A DNA stretch of 64,000 bases. It comes from Rhizobium johnstonii 3841 (GTDB lineage: Bacteria; Pseudomonadota; Alphaproteobacteria; Rhizobiales; Rhizobiaceae). The stretch lies in assembly GCF_000009265.1 (NCBI RefSeq), contig NC_008380.1, forward strand, positions 4,464,501 to 4,528,500. The letters run 5' to 3'. Made by a program: the position numbers and the translations under genes. A model generated the notes under the pieces. That model was not told the origin of the DNA and did not search any database. It saw only the letters and a program-made list of their open reading frames with translations. Positions 8,681 through 17,463 of this stretch are shown here, one piece after another (position 1 is the stretch's first letter; every line of letters starts with the position of its first letter).

Positions 8681-10587
8681 AGCACCGGCCACATTCGCAC
8701 GATCGCTGCGAAGCGATCCCAGTCCTTGCGCGCAGAAGGCGTCCAGGCGGCTTCGGCGACGGCCGGGAGGCGCGGAAAAACCAGCCGGTTGAAATAGGCG
8801 CGCGAGAGGAAGTTCTCGGTCCAGATGCAGGCCTGGATACCGCGCATCTTCTCCCTTAGCACTTCCGGCAGCTCGCCCTCGGCCTCGTAAGCGTAGGTAT
8901 GTTCCGGCGGTGCGTGGCCCGCCCAGCTGGCGCCCGGCTCGGCCCAGGCCTCCGCCTGCGCCATGTCGAGATAATAGGCTTGCCCCGGTGTCATCACCAC
9001 GTCGTAACCTTGCTGTGCGAGCTCGATACCGACCTCGGGCTTTTCCCAGGCCATCAGCAGCGTGCCGTCGCGATCGACCCCGCCCCCATGCGAGACCTCG
9101 TTCCAACCGACGAGTTTCTTGCCGCGCTCGGACAGCATGGCTTTGATACGCTTCAGGAAATAGGATTGCAGCTCGGCGGTGCCGGTAAGTTTCTCCCTCT
9201 CCATCAGTGCCTTGCAAAGCGGCGAGGAAAGCCAGGAGCCATGCGCCACTTCGTCGCCGCCGATATGGAGATATTCGCCGGGAAACAGCGTCACCATTTC
9301 GTCGAACACCTTGCCGAGAAATTCATAGGTGAATTCCACCGCCGGATTGAGGGCGTTGTTCGGATAACCCTGCACCGAGCGGTAACTGTCCGGCGCCTCC
9401 TGGCCGTCGACGAGCTCGGGCAGTGAGAACAGTGTCGCCATGCTATGGCCGGGAATATCGATTTCCGGCACCACTTCGATATGCAACGAGGCTGCATGCG
9501 CAACGATCCGCCTGGCGTCCTGCTGTGTGTAATGGCCGGAGCGCGTTTGCGCCCCGTCGCCGAGCTGCGGCACGAGCACTTCATCCGGCCCACGCCGGGC
9601 GCCGATCTCCGTCAGCGCCGGATAGGCCTTGATCTCCAGCCGCCACGCTTCGTCATCGGCCAGATGCCAGTGGAAGATGTTGAGCTTGTTCCAGGCGAGA
9701 ATATCAATCAGCCGCACGACGTCCGCCACCGGATAAAACTGCCTGGACACATCGAGATGGCAGCCGCGCCAGTCATAACGCGGCTGGTCGGCGATCGTGC
9801 CGAAACTGGGGAATTTGAAGCGCTCGCGATCGGCGCGAGCGCCGTGCAGCAATTGCGCCAGGCTGATCAGCCCGTAGTGCCGCCCGGCGGCATCGGCACT
9901 CGAAAGCATGATCTCATGCGCCGTAAAACGCAATTCGTAAGCGAAGGCGGCGATCGACGATTCGATGACGAAACGAATGGCCCGCCCGCCTTCGACGGCA
10001 CTGAGGGAAAACGGCACATTGTCGGCCGGATAGAGCCGCTGATAGAGCTCCAGAACCAGCGAGAGCGCCTTGACCGCATCGGGCCGCGTCGGCTCGGCCG
10101 GATAAAGGACGACCGGCAGCTCTCCCGCCTTCAGCCCGAGCGCCAGCGGCCAGGGCAGCAGCGAATAGGGTTCCTCGGCCCGGCCCGGCGGCAGAATGGG
10201 CGGCGCCACGCCACCATCCCGGCCTTCGAGCATGAGATCGCCGAAACCAACAGAAACGTGGCGCCCGTCGCCAAGTGTCAGATAGGCCGACTTGACGCCT
10301 GATGTCATATGTTTCGGCGCCCTGGTCAGTCCCTCGACCGTGAACCGCCAGCGCCCGCCGGGCGGCACGCTCAGCCCCTCGGGCGGCAGGAATTCATGGA
10401 AATGCGCGACCTGCCGCTTGAGGCTGCCGCCGTCACAGACATGTTTGTCGGCAACCCGCGTCTCCGACGTATAGGCGAGCGAGAAGCCGGACAGCGGCTC
10501 GGTCGAAAGATTGAAAAGCGTGAAGGTGAGGCGCCCGAAACTGCCCTCGATCGGGCTCCAGCTTGCTTCCAGAAGGTAATCGGCCAT
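8677..10587 (-). CDS. Beta-N-acetylhexosaminidase (GH20)
   Basis: This 636-residue glycoside hydrolase of family 20 removes terminal GlcNAc or GalNAc residues. A carbohydrate-binding-like N-terminal region (about 1-140) precedes the GH20 accessory domain and the catalytic barrel. The barrel begins near the DWRGCHLDVSRQFYP segment. The catalytic pair is D445-E446 in HIGGDEV, the polarising aspartate and the acid/base glutamate of substrate-assisted catalysis. No signal peptide is visible, so it probably acts in the cytoplasm on imported chitobiose-like sugars. The start ATG at 10587 gives MADYLLEASWSP. It converges with the ROK kinase gene, sharing four bases at the stop codons. Confidence 0.88.
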   Translation of the reverse strand: MADYLLEASWSPIEGSFGRLTFTLFNLSTEPLSGFSLAYTSETRVADKHVCDGGSLKRQVAHFHEFLPPEGLSVPPGGRWRFTVEGLTRAPKHMTSGVKSAYLTLGDGRHVSVGFGDLMLEGRDGGVAPPILPPGRAEEPYSLLPWPLALGLKAGELPVVLYPAEPTRPDAVKALSLVLELYQRLYPADNVPFSLSAVEGGRAIRFVIESSIAAFAYELRFTAHEIMLSSADAAGRHYGLISLAQLLHGARADRERFKFPSFGTIADQPRYDWRGCHLDVSRQFYPVADVVRLIDILAWNKLNIFHWHLADDEAWRLEIKAYPALTEIGARRGPDEVLVPQLGDGAQTRSGHYTQQDARRIVAHAASLHIEVVPEIDIPGHSMATLFSLPELVDGQEAPDSYRSVQGYPNNALNPAVEFTYEFLGKVFDEMVTLFPGEYLHIGGDEVAHGSWLSSPLCKALMEREKLTGTAELQSYFLKRIKAMLSERGKKLVGWNEVSHGGGVDRDGTLLMAWEKPEVGIELAQQGYDVVMTPGQAYYLDMAQAEAWAEPGASWAGHAPPEHTYAYEAEGELPEVLREKMRGIQACIWTENFLSRAYFNRLVFPRLPAVAEAAWTPSARKDWDRFAAIVRMWPVL

Positions 10588-10770
10588 GGTCGGGTCCTGC
10601 CTCGTCGCTGAGTGGCCGGGATCGCGGTTGGTCTCCCGGCATGCTTTCGCAGCTTAGCTTTTTCGAGAGGGCAATGGAATCGGCGCGCAGCTCCAAGACG
10701 GAGCAGGCACTAAAGACTGCGCGGCGCCGTAGGCAGACGCGCTTTGATGAGGAAGATGTGACCTGTAAGG

Positions 10771-10797
10771 AAAACGGCGCGGCTTTCGCCGCGCCGT
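10771..10797 (-). terminator. Rho-independent terminator of the RND efflux operon
   Basis: A perfect 10-bp GC-rich stem (10774-10783 with 10788-10797, loop TTTC) lies two bases after the pump gene stop on the minus strand and ends in a short U-run (A4 at 10771-10774). The rest of the 10588-10799 gap shows no gene. Confidence 0.75.
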
Positions 10798-10799
10798 CC

Positions 10800-13700
10800 T
10801 CACTCTGCTGCCAACGCCGGCGGATGTCTGTCATCCGCCTCTTCCTGGATGGCGTCGGCATGCTGGCCTGGCTCGTCCTTTGTCTTCGGCTCGCGGCCGA
10901 AGAAAAGGGCGTAACCGGCGGGCAGAACCAGAATGGTAAGCACGGTCGCAACCAGGATGCCGCCCATCATCGCGTAGGCGAGCGGACCCCAGAAGACACC
11001 GCGCGAGATCGGGATCAGCGCCAGCACGGCGGTCAGCGCCGTCAGCATGATCGGCCGGAAACGCCGCACGGCCGCGCCGACGATCGCCTCCTGCCGGTGC
11101 ATGCCGGCCTTGATATCCTGGTCGATCTGGTCGACCAGGATGATCGAGTTGCGCATGATGATGCCGAGTAGCGCGATGACGCCGAGGATTGCGACGAAGC
11201 CGAAGGGCGCGCCGCTGATCAGCAATGCGGCCGCCGCACCGATGATCCCGAGCGGACCGGTGGCGAGAACCAGCATCGCCTTGCCGAAATGCTGCAGCTG
11301 CACCATCAGCAGCACGATGATGACGGCGAGCATGATCGGCGCCTTGGCGGCAATCGACATCTGGCTTTCCGCCGCATCCTCGGCGCCGCCCTGAATCTCG
11401 ACATGGTAACCGGCAGGCAGGCTGTCGCGCAGGTCCTTCATGTCGGCATACATCTTCATCACCACGTCGTTCGCCTGCACATCGTCAGGCAGCGTGGCAC
11501 GCACGGTGATCGTCGGCAGGCGGTCGCGCCGCCATTCGATGCCCTGCTCCATGACGGGCACGACCTTGGCAACCTGCGAGACCGGCACGAAGCCGCCGAA
11601 ATCCGTCGGCACATAGACCGAGTTGACCGCCGACAGCAGCGAGCGGCTGGCATCCGGCTCGCGGGCGACGATTGAGACCGTCTCCTCGCCGTCGCGGAAA
11701 TCGTCGAGCGCAGTGCCCGACATGGCGGTCTGCAGCATCTGGCGCACACGCTGCGAGGTGACGCCGAGTGCCCGGGCGCGGTCCTGGTCGATCACCAGCT
11801 TCATCCCCGGCACCTCTTCCAGCCAGTCGTCATGGATGGCGCCGAGCATCGGATTGGCCTGGAAGCGCGCTTTTACCTGATCGGCAATCTCCCTGACTTC
11901 CTGGCGGTCAGGCCCCATGACGCGCATCTGCACCGGCCAGCCGGTCGGCGGACCGAGGAAGAGGCGGTCGACCTTGCCGCGAATGTCGGGGAAGTCTTCC
12001 GCAAGGATCGTCCGCAGCTTGACGATCAGCCGCTCGCGTGCCGGTTCGTCATTGGCCATGACAAGCAGCTGGGCGAAGTTCGGATTGCGCAACTGCTGAT
12101 CGAGCGGCAGGAAGAAGCGCGGCGCGCCTTCGCCGATATAGGTGGCGATGAACCGCTTGTCGGGATCATCCATCATCTTGGCTTCCAGCGCCTTTGCCTG
12201 CACCTCAACTTCCTTGATGCTGGTGCCCTCGGGCAGCCAGAGATCAACGAGGATTTCCGGCCGCGAAGATTGCGGGAAGAAATTCTGCGGAATGAATTGA
12301 AAGGCCCAGAGGCTGGTGACGAAGGTGCCGAGCGTCAGCAGCAGCACGATGACGCGGTGGCGCACCGCCCAGCCGACCGTGCCGCGCAGCCGACGATAGA
12401 AGCCGGTGTCGAAGGCGTCGTGATGCTCGCCGGCGTGATGGCGCTGCTTGAGGATCATATAGCCGAGCCACGGCGTGAAGTAGACCGCGACGAACCACGA
12501 GGTGACAAGCGCGATGCCGACGACGTAGAACAGCGACCGCACATATTCGCCGGCCGTCGAGGCGGCGAAGCCGACCGGAATGAAGCCGGCCGTGGTGATC
12601 AGCGTGCCCGTCAGCATCGGGAAGGCGGTCGAGGAATAGGCGAAGCTTGCCGCGTCGATCTTGACGAGCCCCTCCTCCAGCTTTCGCTCCATCATCTCGA
12701 CGACGATCATCGCATCGTCGACAAGCAGGCCGAGCGCGATGATCAGCGCGCCGAGCGAGATGCGCTGCAGGTCGATGCCGAGTTCGTACATCAGCGCAAA
12801 GGTGGCGGCGAGCACCAGCGGAATGGCGATGGCGATGACGAGGCCCGATCGCCAGCCGATCGACACGAACGAGACGACCAGCACGATGATGAGAGCTTCG
12901 CCGAGCGCATGCATGAATTCGCTGACCGCATCCGTCACCACGTCGGGCTGGTTGGCGATCTGGTCAACGGCGACGCCGTAGGGCAGCGCCTCCTCGAAGC
13001 GCTGATAGGTCGCCTCCACGCCCTTGCCGACATCGGTCACATTGAAGCCCTTGGCCATCACGACGCCGACCTGAACGCTGTCGTGGCCGTTGAAACGGTA
13101 CTTGCGCTGGTAGGGATCTTCGAGACCGGAACTGACGGTGGCGATATCGCCGAGGCGCGTCACCTGGCCGCCCGCGCGAAGGCGCAGTTCGCGGATATCG
13201 GCCGCCTTCTTCACGTCGCCTTCGACCGATATGCGCACCGAGCGCAGGCCGGTATCGACCGAGCCGGCCGGATCGACATTGTTCTGGCCCTTGATGGCGT
13301 TCTGCAGATCGAGGATCGTCAGGCCGCGCTCGGCGAGCGCCTTCGATGAGACGTCGATATAGATCTTCTCAGGCTGGTCGCCGATGATGACCGCTTTCTC
13401 GACGCCCGGCGTCGTCAGCAGCATGTCGCGCGCCTGGATCGCGAATTTCTTCAGTTCCGGATAGGAATAGCCGTCGCCGCTGATCGAATGCAGCGTGATG
13501 AAAGTATCGCCGAACTCGTCGTTGAAATAGGGGCCGAGCAGGCCCTGCGGCAGCTCGCTGGAGATGTCGCCGACCTTCTTGCGCACCTGGTAGAAGGCGT
13601 CCGCCACTTCTTGCGAATTCGTGTCGCCCTTGACCTGCAGGGTGATGATCGCGCTGCCGGCCCGCGTATAGGACTTGACCCAGTCGATATGCGGCGTTTC

Positions 13701-13946
13701 CTGCAGCTTGCGCTCGATCTTGTTGACGACCTGATCTTCCATTTCCTGGATGGAAGCACCCGGCCAGATCGCCTGAACGACCATGACGCGGAAGGTGAAT
13801 TCGGGGTCCTCGCGCTGGCCCATGCGCATCAGGCCGAGCACGCCGGTGATGATGATCAGCCCGAAGAGGAAACGGGCGATGCTTGGATGTCCGATCGCCC
13901 AGCGCGACAGATTGAAGGGCCGCTTTTCGGTGGTGGTGGCGTCCAT
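10800..13946 (-). CDS. RND efflux transporter, inner-membrane pump (AcrB/MdtC-type)
   Basis: This 1048-residue proton-driven pump of the resistance-nodulation-division family exports drugs or other toxic compounds from the periplasm and inner membrane. A first helix (about 20-42) is followed by a large periplasmic domain. The paired helix block has the proton-relay aspartates in GLLVDDAMIVVE, and a second periplasmic domain and helix block complete the duplicated layout. The length is standard. It lies 26 bases after the adaptor gene and ends the operon TetR-adaptor-pump; no outer-membrane TolC-type gene is present, so an outer channel encoded elsewhere is presumably shared. The substrate is unknown. 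Confidence 0.9.
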   Translation of the reverse strand: MDATTTEKRPFNLSRWAIGHPSIARFLFGLIIITGVLGLMRMGQREDPEFTFRVMVVQAIWPGASIQEMEDQVVNKIERKLQETPHIDWVKSYTRAGSAIITLQVKGDTNSQEVADAFYQVRKKVGDISSELPQGLLGPYFNDEFGDTFITLHSISGDGYSYPELKKFAIQARDMLLTTPGVEKAVIIGDQPEKIYIDVSSKALAERGLTILDLQNAIKGQNNVDPAGSVDTGLRSVRISVEGDVKKAADIRELRLRAGGQVTRLGDIATVSSGLEDPYQRKYRFNGHDSVQVGVVMAKGFNVTDVGKGVEATYQRFEEALPYGVAVDQIANQPDVVTDAVSEFMHALGEALIIVLVVSFVSIGWRSGLVIAIAIPLVLAATFALMYELGIDLQRISLGALIIALGLLVDDAMIVVEMMERKLEEGLVKIDAASFAYSSTAFPMLTGTLITTAGFIPVGFAASTAGEYVRSLFYVVGIALVTSWFVAVYFTPWLGYMILKQRHHAGEHHDAFDTGFYRRLRGTVGWAVRHRVIVLLLTLGTFVTSLWAFQFIPQNFFPQSSRPEILVDLWLPEGTSIKEVEVQAKALEAKMMDDPDKRFIATYIGEGAPRFFLPLDQQLRNPNFAQLLVMANDEPARERLIVKLRTILAEDFPDIRGKVDRLFLGPPTGWPVQMRVMGPDRQEVREIADQVKARFQANPMLGAIHDDWLEEVPGMKLVIDQDRARALGVTSQRVRQMLQTAMSGTALDDFRDGEETVSIVAREPDASRSLLSAVNSVYVPTDFGGFVPVSQVAKVVPVMEQGIEWRRDRLPTITVRATLPDDVQANDVVMKMYADMKDLRDSLPAGYHVEIQGGAEDAAESQMSIAAKAPIMLAVIIVLLMVQLQHFGKAMLVLATGPLGIIGAAAALLISGAPFGFVAILGVIALLGIIMRNSIILVDQIDQDIKAGMHRQEAIVGAAVRRFRPIMLTALTAVLALIPISRGVFWGPLAYAMMGGILVATVLTILVLPAGYALFFGREPKTKDEPGQHADAIQEEADDRHPPALAAE

Positions 13947-13972
13947 GGTCCTGTTCCCTCTTTATGGCGCGT

Positions 13973-15112
13973 TCAGCGGACAGTCTGGTCCGTGGCAGCC
14001 AGGGCCGACTGCTGGTCCGGCACCTTCACCTTCAGGTTTTCGCTCATGAACTGCGTGCCGGCCGAAACGACGAGATCGCCGGTATCGAGACCCTCGGTCA
14101 CATGCACGCCGTCGCCGGTGAAATCGGCAACCTTGATGTCGCGGCCATGCACGGTCGCCGTGTCGCGGTCGACGGTCCAGACCATCTGCTTGCCGTCCTT
14201 TTCAGCCAATGCGCTGAGCGGGATCGAGACATAGCTGTTGCCGTTGCTGACATCGGCCTCGATCGTCGCCGTCATGCCGAGCAACACCTGCGGATCGTTC
14301 GGCAGGCTCACCCGAACCGCAAAGGTACGCGACTGCTGGTCGGCGCTGCCGGAAACCTCGCGCACCTTGCCGTCGAGCACCAGCCTGTCGTCGGCCCAGA
14401 AGCTGGCCCTGACTGTCTTGCCCGGCTTGAATTCGGCAATGTCGTTTTCCGGAACCGCAATCTGCACTTCCTTTTCGCCATCGACGGCGACGGCGACGAC
14501 GGGAGTGCCCGACGCAACGACCTGTCCGACATCGGCATTGATCGTCGTGACAATCCCGTTGTGGTCGGCCTTCAGCTCCGCATAACTCACTTGGTTCTTC
14601 GCCTGATCGAGCGCCGAGACGGCGGCATCGCGGGTTGAAACGGCCTGATCGTAACTCAGCGACGCTTGCTCGAGCTGGGATTTCGGCGAAACATTCTTGT
14701 CGAACAGCTGCTGATTGCGCTTGTTCACGAGATCGGCGGTTTCGACGCCTTTTTCAGCGGCTGCGAGATTGGCTTCCGCCGTCTTGACCGCCAGCTGGTA
14801 ATCGGTGGAGTCCATCCGAGCGAGCACGTCGCCCGGCTTCACCTTATCGCCGATATCGACGAGGCGTTCGGTGATCTTGCCGGCGACGCGAAATCCGAGG
14901 TTCATCTCGGTGCGCGCCTTGACCGAGCCCGAATAGTCGAGCTTGCGGGTGTCGCCGGCCTTGGCGATCTCGACGACCTTCACCGGCCGGATGACTTGCT
15001 TGACCTCAGCCTTCTCCTCCGAGCAGGCGGAAACGCCGATGCCGATGGCGCCGAAGAGCACGAGAGTGGAGACGGACGGCATGCGATGGCTGAGGGTCTT
15101 GAGCGAAAACAT
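13973..15112 (-). CDS. RND efflux periplasmic adaptor lipoprotein (MFP family)
   Basis: This adaptor links the inner-membrane pump to an outer channel. The start is the ATG at 15112, preceded by CAGGAGTG; upstream in-frame sequence lacks family character. The 379-residue protein has a lipoprotein signal with lipobox VSAC (lipidated cysteine C30), then a biotinyl-lipoyl-like segment (SVKARTEMNLGFRVAGKI) and a coiled-coil hairpin around residues 100-165. The second lipoyl half and beta-barrel follow (ADHNGIVTTINADVGQVV). It follows the TetR gene by 50 bases and precedes the pump gene by 26. Confidence 0.9.
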   Translation of the reverse strand: MFSLKTLSHRMPSVSTLVLFGAIGIGVSACSEEKAEVKQVIRPVKVVEIAKAGDTRKLDYSGSVKARTEMNLGFRVAGKITERLVDIGDKVKPGDVLARMDSTDYQLAVKTAEANLAAAEKGVETADLVNKRNQQLFDKNVSPKSQLEQASLSYDQAVSTRDAAVSALDQAKNQVSYAELKADHNGIVTTINADVGQVVASGTPVVAVAVDGEKEVQIAVPENDIAEFKPGKTVRASFWADDRLVLDGKVREVSGSADQQSRTFAVRVSLPNDPQVLLGMTATIEADVSNGNSYVSIPLSALAEKDGKQMVWTVDRDTATVHGRDIKVADFTGDGVHVTEGLDTGDLVVSAGTQFMSENLKVKVPDQQSALAATDQTVR

Positions 15113-15162
15113 CTTCCGCACTCCTGGATCGTTTAGGGGGTTTCGACGGCGACCGCCGTCCA

Positions 15163-15771
15163 TTATTTCTTCAGCGCCCTGATCACGTAGTCGATCAGTT
15201 CGTCGACGCTCGCGCGGTTCGTTTTGGCAAGACATTGCGCCACCATCTGCGGATGGCAGAGCGTGTTCGTCGCCGCGCCGAAGCAGCGCGAGGCAACGAC
15301 CGGGTCCTGCTCGGCGAACTCGCCGGCTGCAATGCCTTCGGCAATGATTTCGGCGATGAGATCATGAATGCGATCGATGTGTTTTTCGATGACGTGCCAG
15401 TCGCGATCGATCGCGACGATGATCATCTCGTGCACCTTCATCTCGTCGAGCATCAGATCCAGCGTCAACTGATGCTGGGTCTCGACATAGCGGCGCAGTC
15501 GCTCGCTGGCGCTGATCGGCTGATGGCGGATGTCGTAGGCGATCTGATAAGCGGTGGCGAGCATGCGCCCGCAGAGCGCCTGGTGGATTTCGACCTTCGA
15601 GGCGAAGAAACGATAGATATTGGCCGGCGACATGCCGAGATCGCGGGCAATGTCGGCCACCGTCGTCTTGCTGTAGCCATAGTGCCGGAACAGCCGCTCG
15701 GCCGCATCAAGAATGCGCGTGACATTCTCCTGCCGCGTAACGTCGAGTGTATTTTCCGCAATGTCGTTCAT
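15163..15771 (-). CDS. TetR-family repressor of the efflux operon
   Basis: This 202-residue regulator has an N-terminal TetR helix-turn-helix (about residues 18-62, TTVADIARDLGMSPANIYRFF) and a ligand-binding C-terminal domain of AcrR/YbiH type. It is the first gene of a minus-strand operon with the adaptor and pump genes. It therefore probably represses its own operon and is released by a pump substrate. A near-perfect dyad (15789-15824) lies 18 bases upstream of its start codon and is a natural operator. The start ATG at 15771 fits the family N-terminus. Confidence 0.87.
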   Translation of the reverse strand: MNDIAENTLDVTRQENVTRILDAAERLFRHYGYSKTTVADIARDLGMSPANIYRFFASKVEIHQALCGRMLATAYQIAYDIRHQPISASERLRRYVETQHQLTLDLMLDEMKVHEMIIVAIDRDWHVIEKHIDRIHDLIAEIIAEGIAAGEFAEQDPVVASRCFGAATNTLCHPQMVAQCLAKTNRASVDELIDYVIRALKK

Positions 15772-15788
15772 AAGTTTTGGGGCCTGAA

Positions 15789-15824
15789 TTACGAATGACG
15801 ATTTTCGAATTTCGTCAGTCGTAA
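15789..15824. promoter_or_regulatory. TetR operator dyad upstream of the efflux operon
   Basis: TTACGAATGACGA (15789-15801) and TCGTCAGTCGTAA (15812-15824) are inverted copies matching at 12 of 13 positions, with a 10-base spacer. The dyad sits between the probable promoter and the TetR start codon. The size and place fit autorepression of the regulator-adaptor-pump operon. Confidence 0.7.
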
Positions 15825-16004
15825 AATATCAGGCGTTACTTGTCAATGCCGCGGCGCAGCAAAATGTGTCGCGGGGCGAGCGCGGTCCGGCGGAAGCGAC
15901 AACTCGAGAAGATCGATGCACTGGGAGAAGGGGCCTGCACGCGTCATGCTGATAGCCGATGACGTCGGAATAGGCGGACCCGAGCAGGCAGGCCACAAAT
16001 GGAG

Positions 16005-16030
16005 AGTGCCGCGGCGAAGCGCGCGGCACT
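16005..16030 (-). terminator. Hairpin after the OsmC gene
   Basis: A perfect 9-bp stem (AGTGCCGCG at 16005-16013 with CGCGGCACT at 16022-16030) lies 14 bases beyond the OsmC stop codon. The U-run is weak, so it may be a terminator or a 3'-end stabilising hairpin. Confidence 0.4.
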
Positions 16031-16043
16031 TCAGAGTGACGGG

Positions 16044-16475
16044 TCAGACGACCTTGACGTCGAGTGTGATCGGAACGGAGGCGAGCGCCTTCGAAACCGG
16101 GCAGCCGGCCTTTGCCTTGTTGGCGAGTTCGGTGAAGGTCGCCTCGTCGGCACCGGGAATACGGCCGGAGAGCGAGAGATGGATGGCGGTAATGGCAAAA
16201 CCGCCCTCGACGCTTTCGAGCGTCACCTTGGCAGAGGTTTCCATATGCTCGGCGGTAAAGCCGGCTTCACCGAGGATCAACGACAGCGCCATGGTGAAGC
16301 AGCCGGCATGGGCGGCACCGATCAGTTCTTCCGGGTTGGTGCCGGCAACGCCTTCGAAGCGGCTCGCAAAGCCGTAGGGGTAATCCTTCAGGGCGCCGCT
16401 CTGCGTCGAGATCAGGCCTTTTCCGTCCTTGAGGCCACCGGTCCAATGAGCCGAAGCCGTGCGATTGATCTGCAT
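16044..16475 (-). CDS. OsmC-family peroxiredoxin
   Basis: This 143-residue cytoplasmic protein of the OsmC/Ohr family reduces organic hydroperoxides with a cysteine pair. The two conserved cysteines are visible: C59 in AAHAGCFTMAL and C125 in KAGCPVS. The N-terminal RTASAHWTGGLKDGKG and the segment NPEELIGAAHAGC mark the OsmC rather than the Ohr branch. The ATG at 16475 has a strong CAGGAGGA site. It is a single gene between the efflux operon and the galactose module; no regulator of its own is visible. Confidence 0.85.
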   Translation of the reverse strand: MQINRTASAHWTGGLKDGKGLISTQSGALKDYPYGFASRFEGVAGTNPEELIGAAHAGCFTMALSLILGEAGFTAEHMETSAKVTLESVEGGFAITAIHLSLSGRIPGADEATFTELANKAKAGCPVSKALASVPITLDVKVV

Positions 16476-16504
16476 GCCGTCCTCCTGTTTTCTATTGTGC
16501 TTTC

Positions 16505-16552
16505 AGAACATGATGCCGAAAAGTGTGCGCGGTTTTCGGACAACATCATGCT
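16505..16552. repeat. Rhizobial intergenic palindrome (CATGATG...CATCATG type)
   Basis: Nested inverted repeats occupy the 208-base gap: CATGATG (16509-16515) with CATCATG (16544-16550), and CCGAAAA with TTTTCGG inside. A related element with the same CCGAAAA/TTTTCGG core is at 24066-24112. This is a repeated non-coding element rather than an operator specific to this gene. The rest of the gap shows nothing. Confidence 0.6.
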
Positions 16553-16683
16553 CCAACTCTTTCCAGAAAGCGGCAGGGTGCCGCTCCATGCCTGCGGGAG
16601 ATCAGATAGCCTTCCCGATGGGCAATATAATGCTCTATCCCGAGAAGACGACAGGCTTGTAAAAATAGCGGGATCAAAGCCCT

Positions 16684-17463
16684 TCAGGCGGGATGCTGCA
16701 GCACGCTGAGGCCGCCATCGATCGTCAGGCAGGTGGCATTGATGAACGGGCACTCGTCGGAGATCATGAACACGGCCGCCATGGCAATCTCCTCCGGCGT
16801 CGCGATGCGCCCGCCAGGATGCAGTTTCATCGTTTCGGCCTTTGCCGCCTCCGGATCAGGAAAGCCGTTCCAGTAATCGATCACCTTCTGCGTCGAGACA
16901 TAGCCCGGCGCCAGCGCGTTCACGCGGATATTGCGGGCGGCATATTCGAGGCCCAAGGATTTCGTCATTCCGAGCAGGGCGTGTTTTGCCAGCGGATAGG
17001 GAAATGTGTGCGGGATGATGGTGAAAGCGTGCGTCGAGGCGATGTTGAGGATAACGCCGCCGCCCTGTTCGATCAGGCCCGGCAGCACCGCCTTGCAGCA
17101 GTTCCATGCGCCCTTCAGATTGATGTCGAAGCAGCGGTTCCATTCCTCGTCCGTCGTCTCGAGCGGTTCGGCGAAGACATTCACCCCGGCATTGTTGACG
17201 AGCGCATTCAGCTGCCCGATTTCTTCATTCGCCTGAGCGACCAATGTCGTGATCGTGCCGGCATCGGTAATATCGGCCGGCAGATAACCAAGCTGGCCGC
17301 CACTGCTCTGGAGCTCTTTCGCCGCCTGCGCCAGCAGCGCCGCATCGCGATCGACGAGAAAGACGGCGGCATCCTCCCGCAGGAAAGCCTTCGCGATCGC
17401 AAGGCCGATACCCTGCGCAGCACCTGTTATCAGGATGTTCTTGCCCTGCAGGCGGCCGCCCAT
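16684..17463 (-). CDS. SDR-family sugar 1-dehydrogenase (probable D-galactose/L-arabinose dehydrogenase)
   Basis: This is a 259-residue short-chain dehydrogenase. It has a Rossmann glycine motif (TGAAQGIG, residues 14-21), NNAG (about 91-94), and catalytic serine, tyrosine and lysine in NIAST and YPLAK. It lies in a minus-strand run with a mutarotase and AraHGF-type transporter genes, and DgoD is encoded just beyond the divergent regulator. The simplest reading is oxidation of D-galactose (and/or L-arabinose) to the lactone, the first step of the De Ley-Doudoroff route. This substrate is inferred from neighbours; SDR sequence alone does not fix it. It starts one base after the mutarotase stop codon. 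Confidence 0.7.
   Translation of the reverse strand: MGGRLQGKNILITGAAQGIGLAIAKAFLREDAAVFLVDRDAALLAQAAKELQSSGGQLGYLPADITDAGTITTLVAQANEEIGQLNALVNNAGVNVFAEPLETTDEEWNRCFDINLKGAWNCCKAVLPGLIEQGGGVILNIASTHAFTIIPHTFPYPLAKHALLGMTKSLGLEYAARNIRVNALAPGYVSTQKVIDYWNGFPDPEAAKAETMKLHPGGRIATPEEIAMAAVFMISDECPFINATCLTIDGGLSVLQHPA

Noticed and set aside
7775..9217. 480-codon minus-strand frame across the ROK kinase and GH20 genes
   Set aside because: It overlaps two recognised genes in the wrong frame or strand and has no family features.
11832..13349. 505-codon plus-strand open frame inside the RND pump gene
   Set aside because: It is antisense to a clear 1048-residue pump gene; its translation is Arg/Asp/Gly-rich without any domain, a shadow of GC-rich codon bias.
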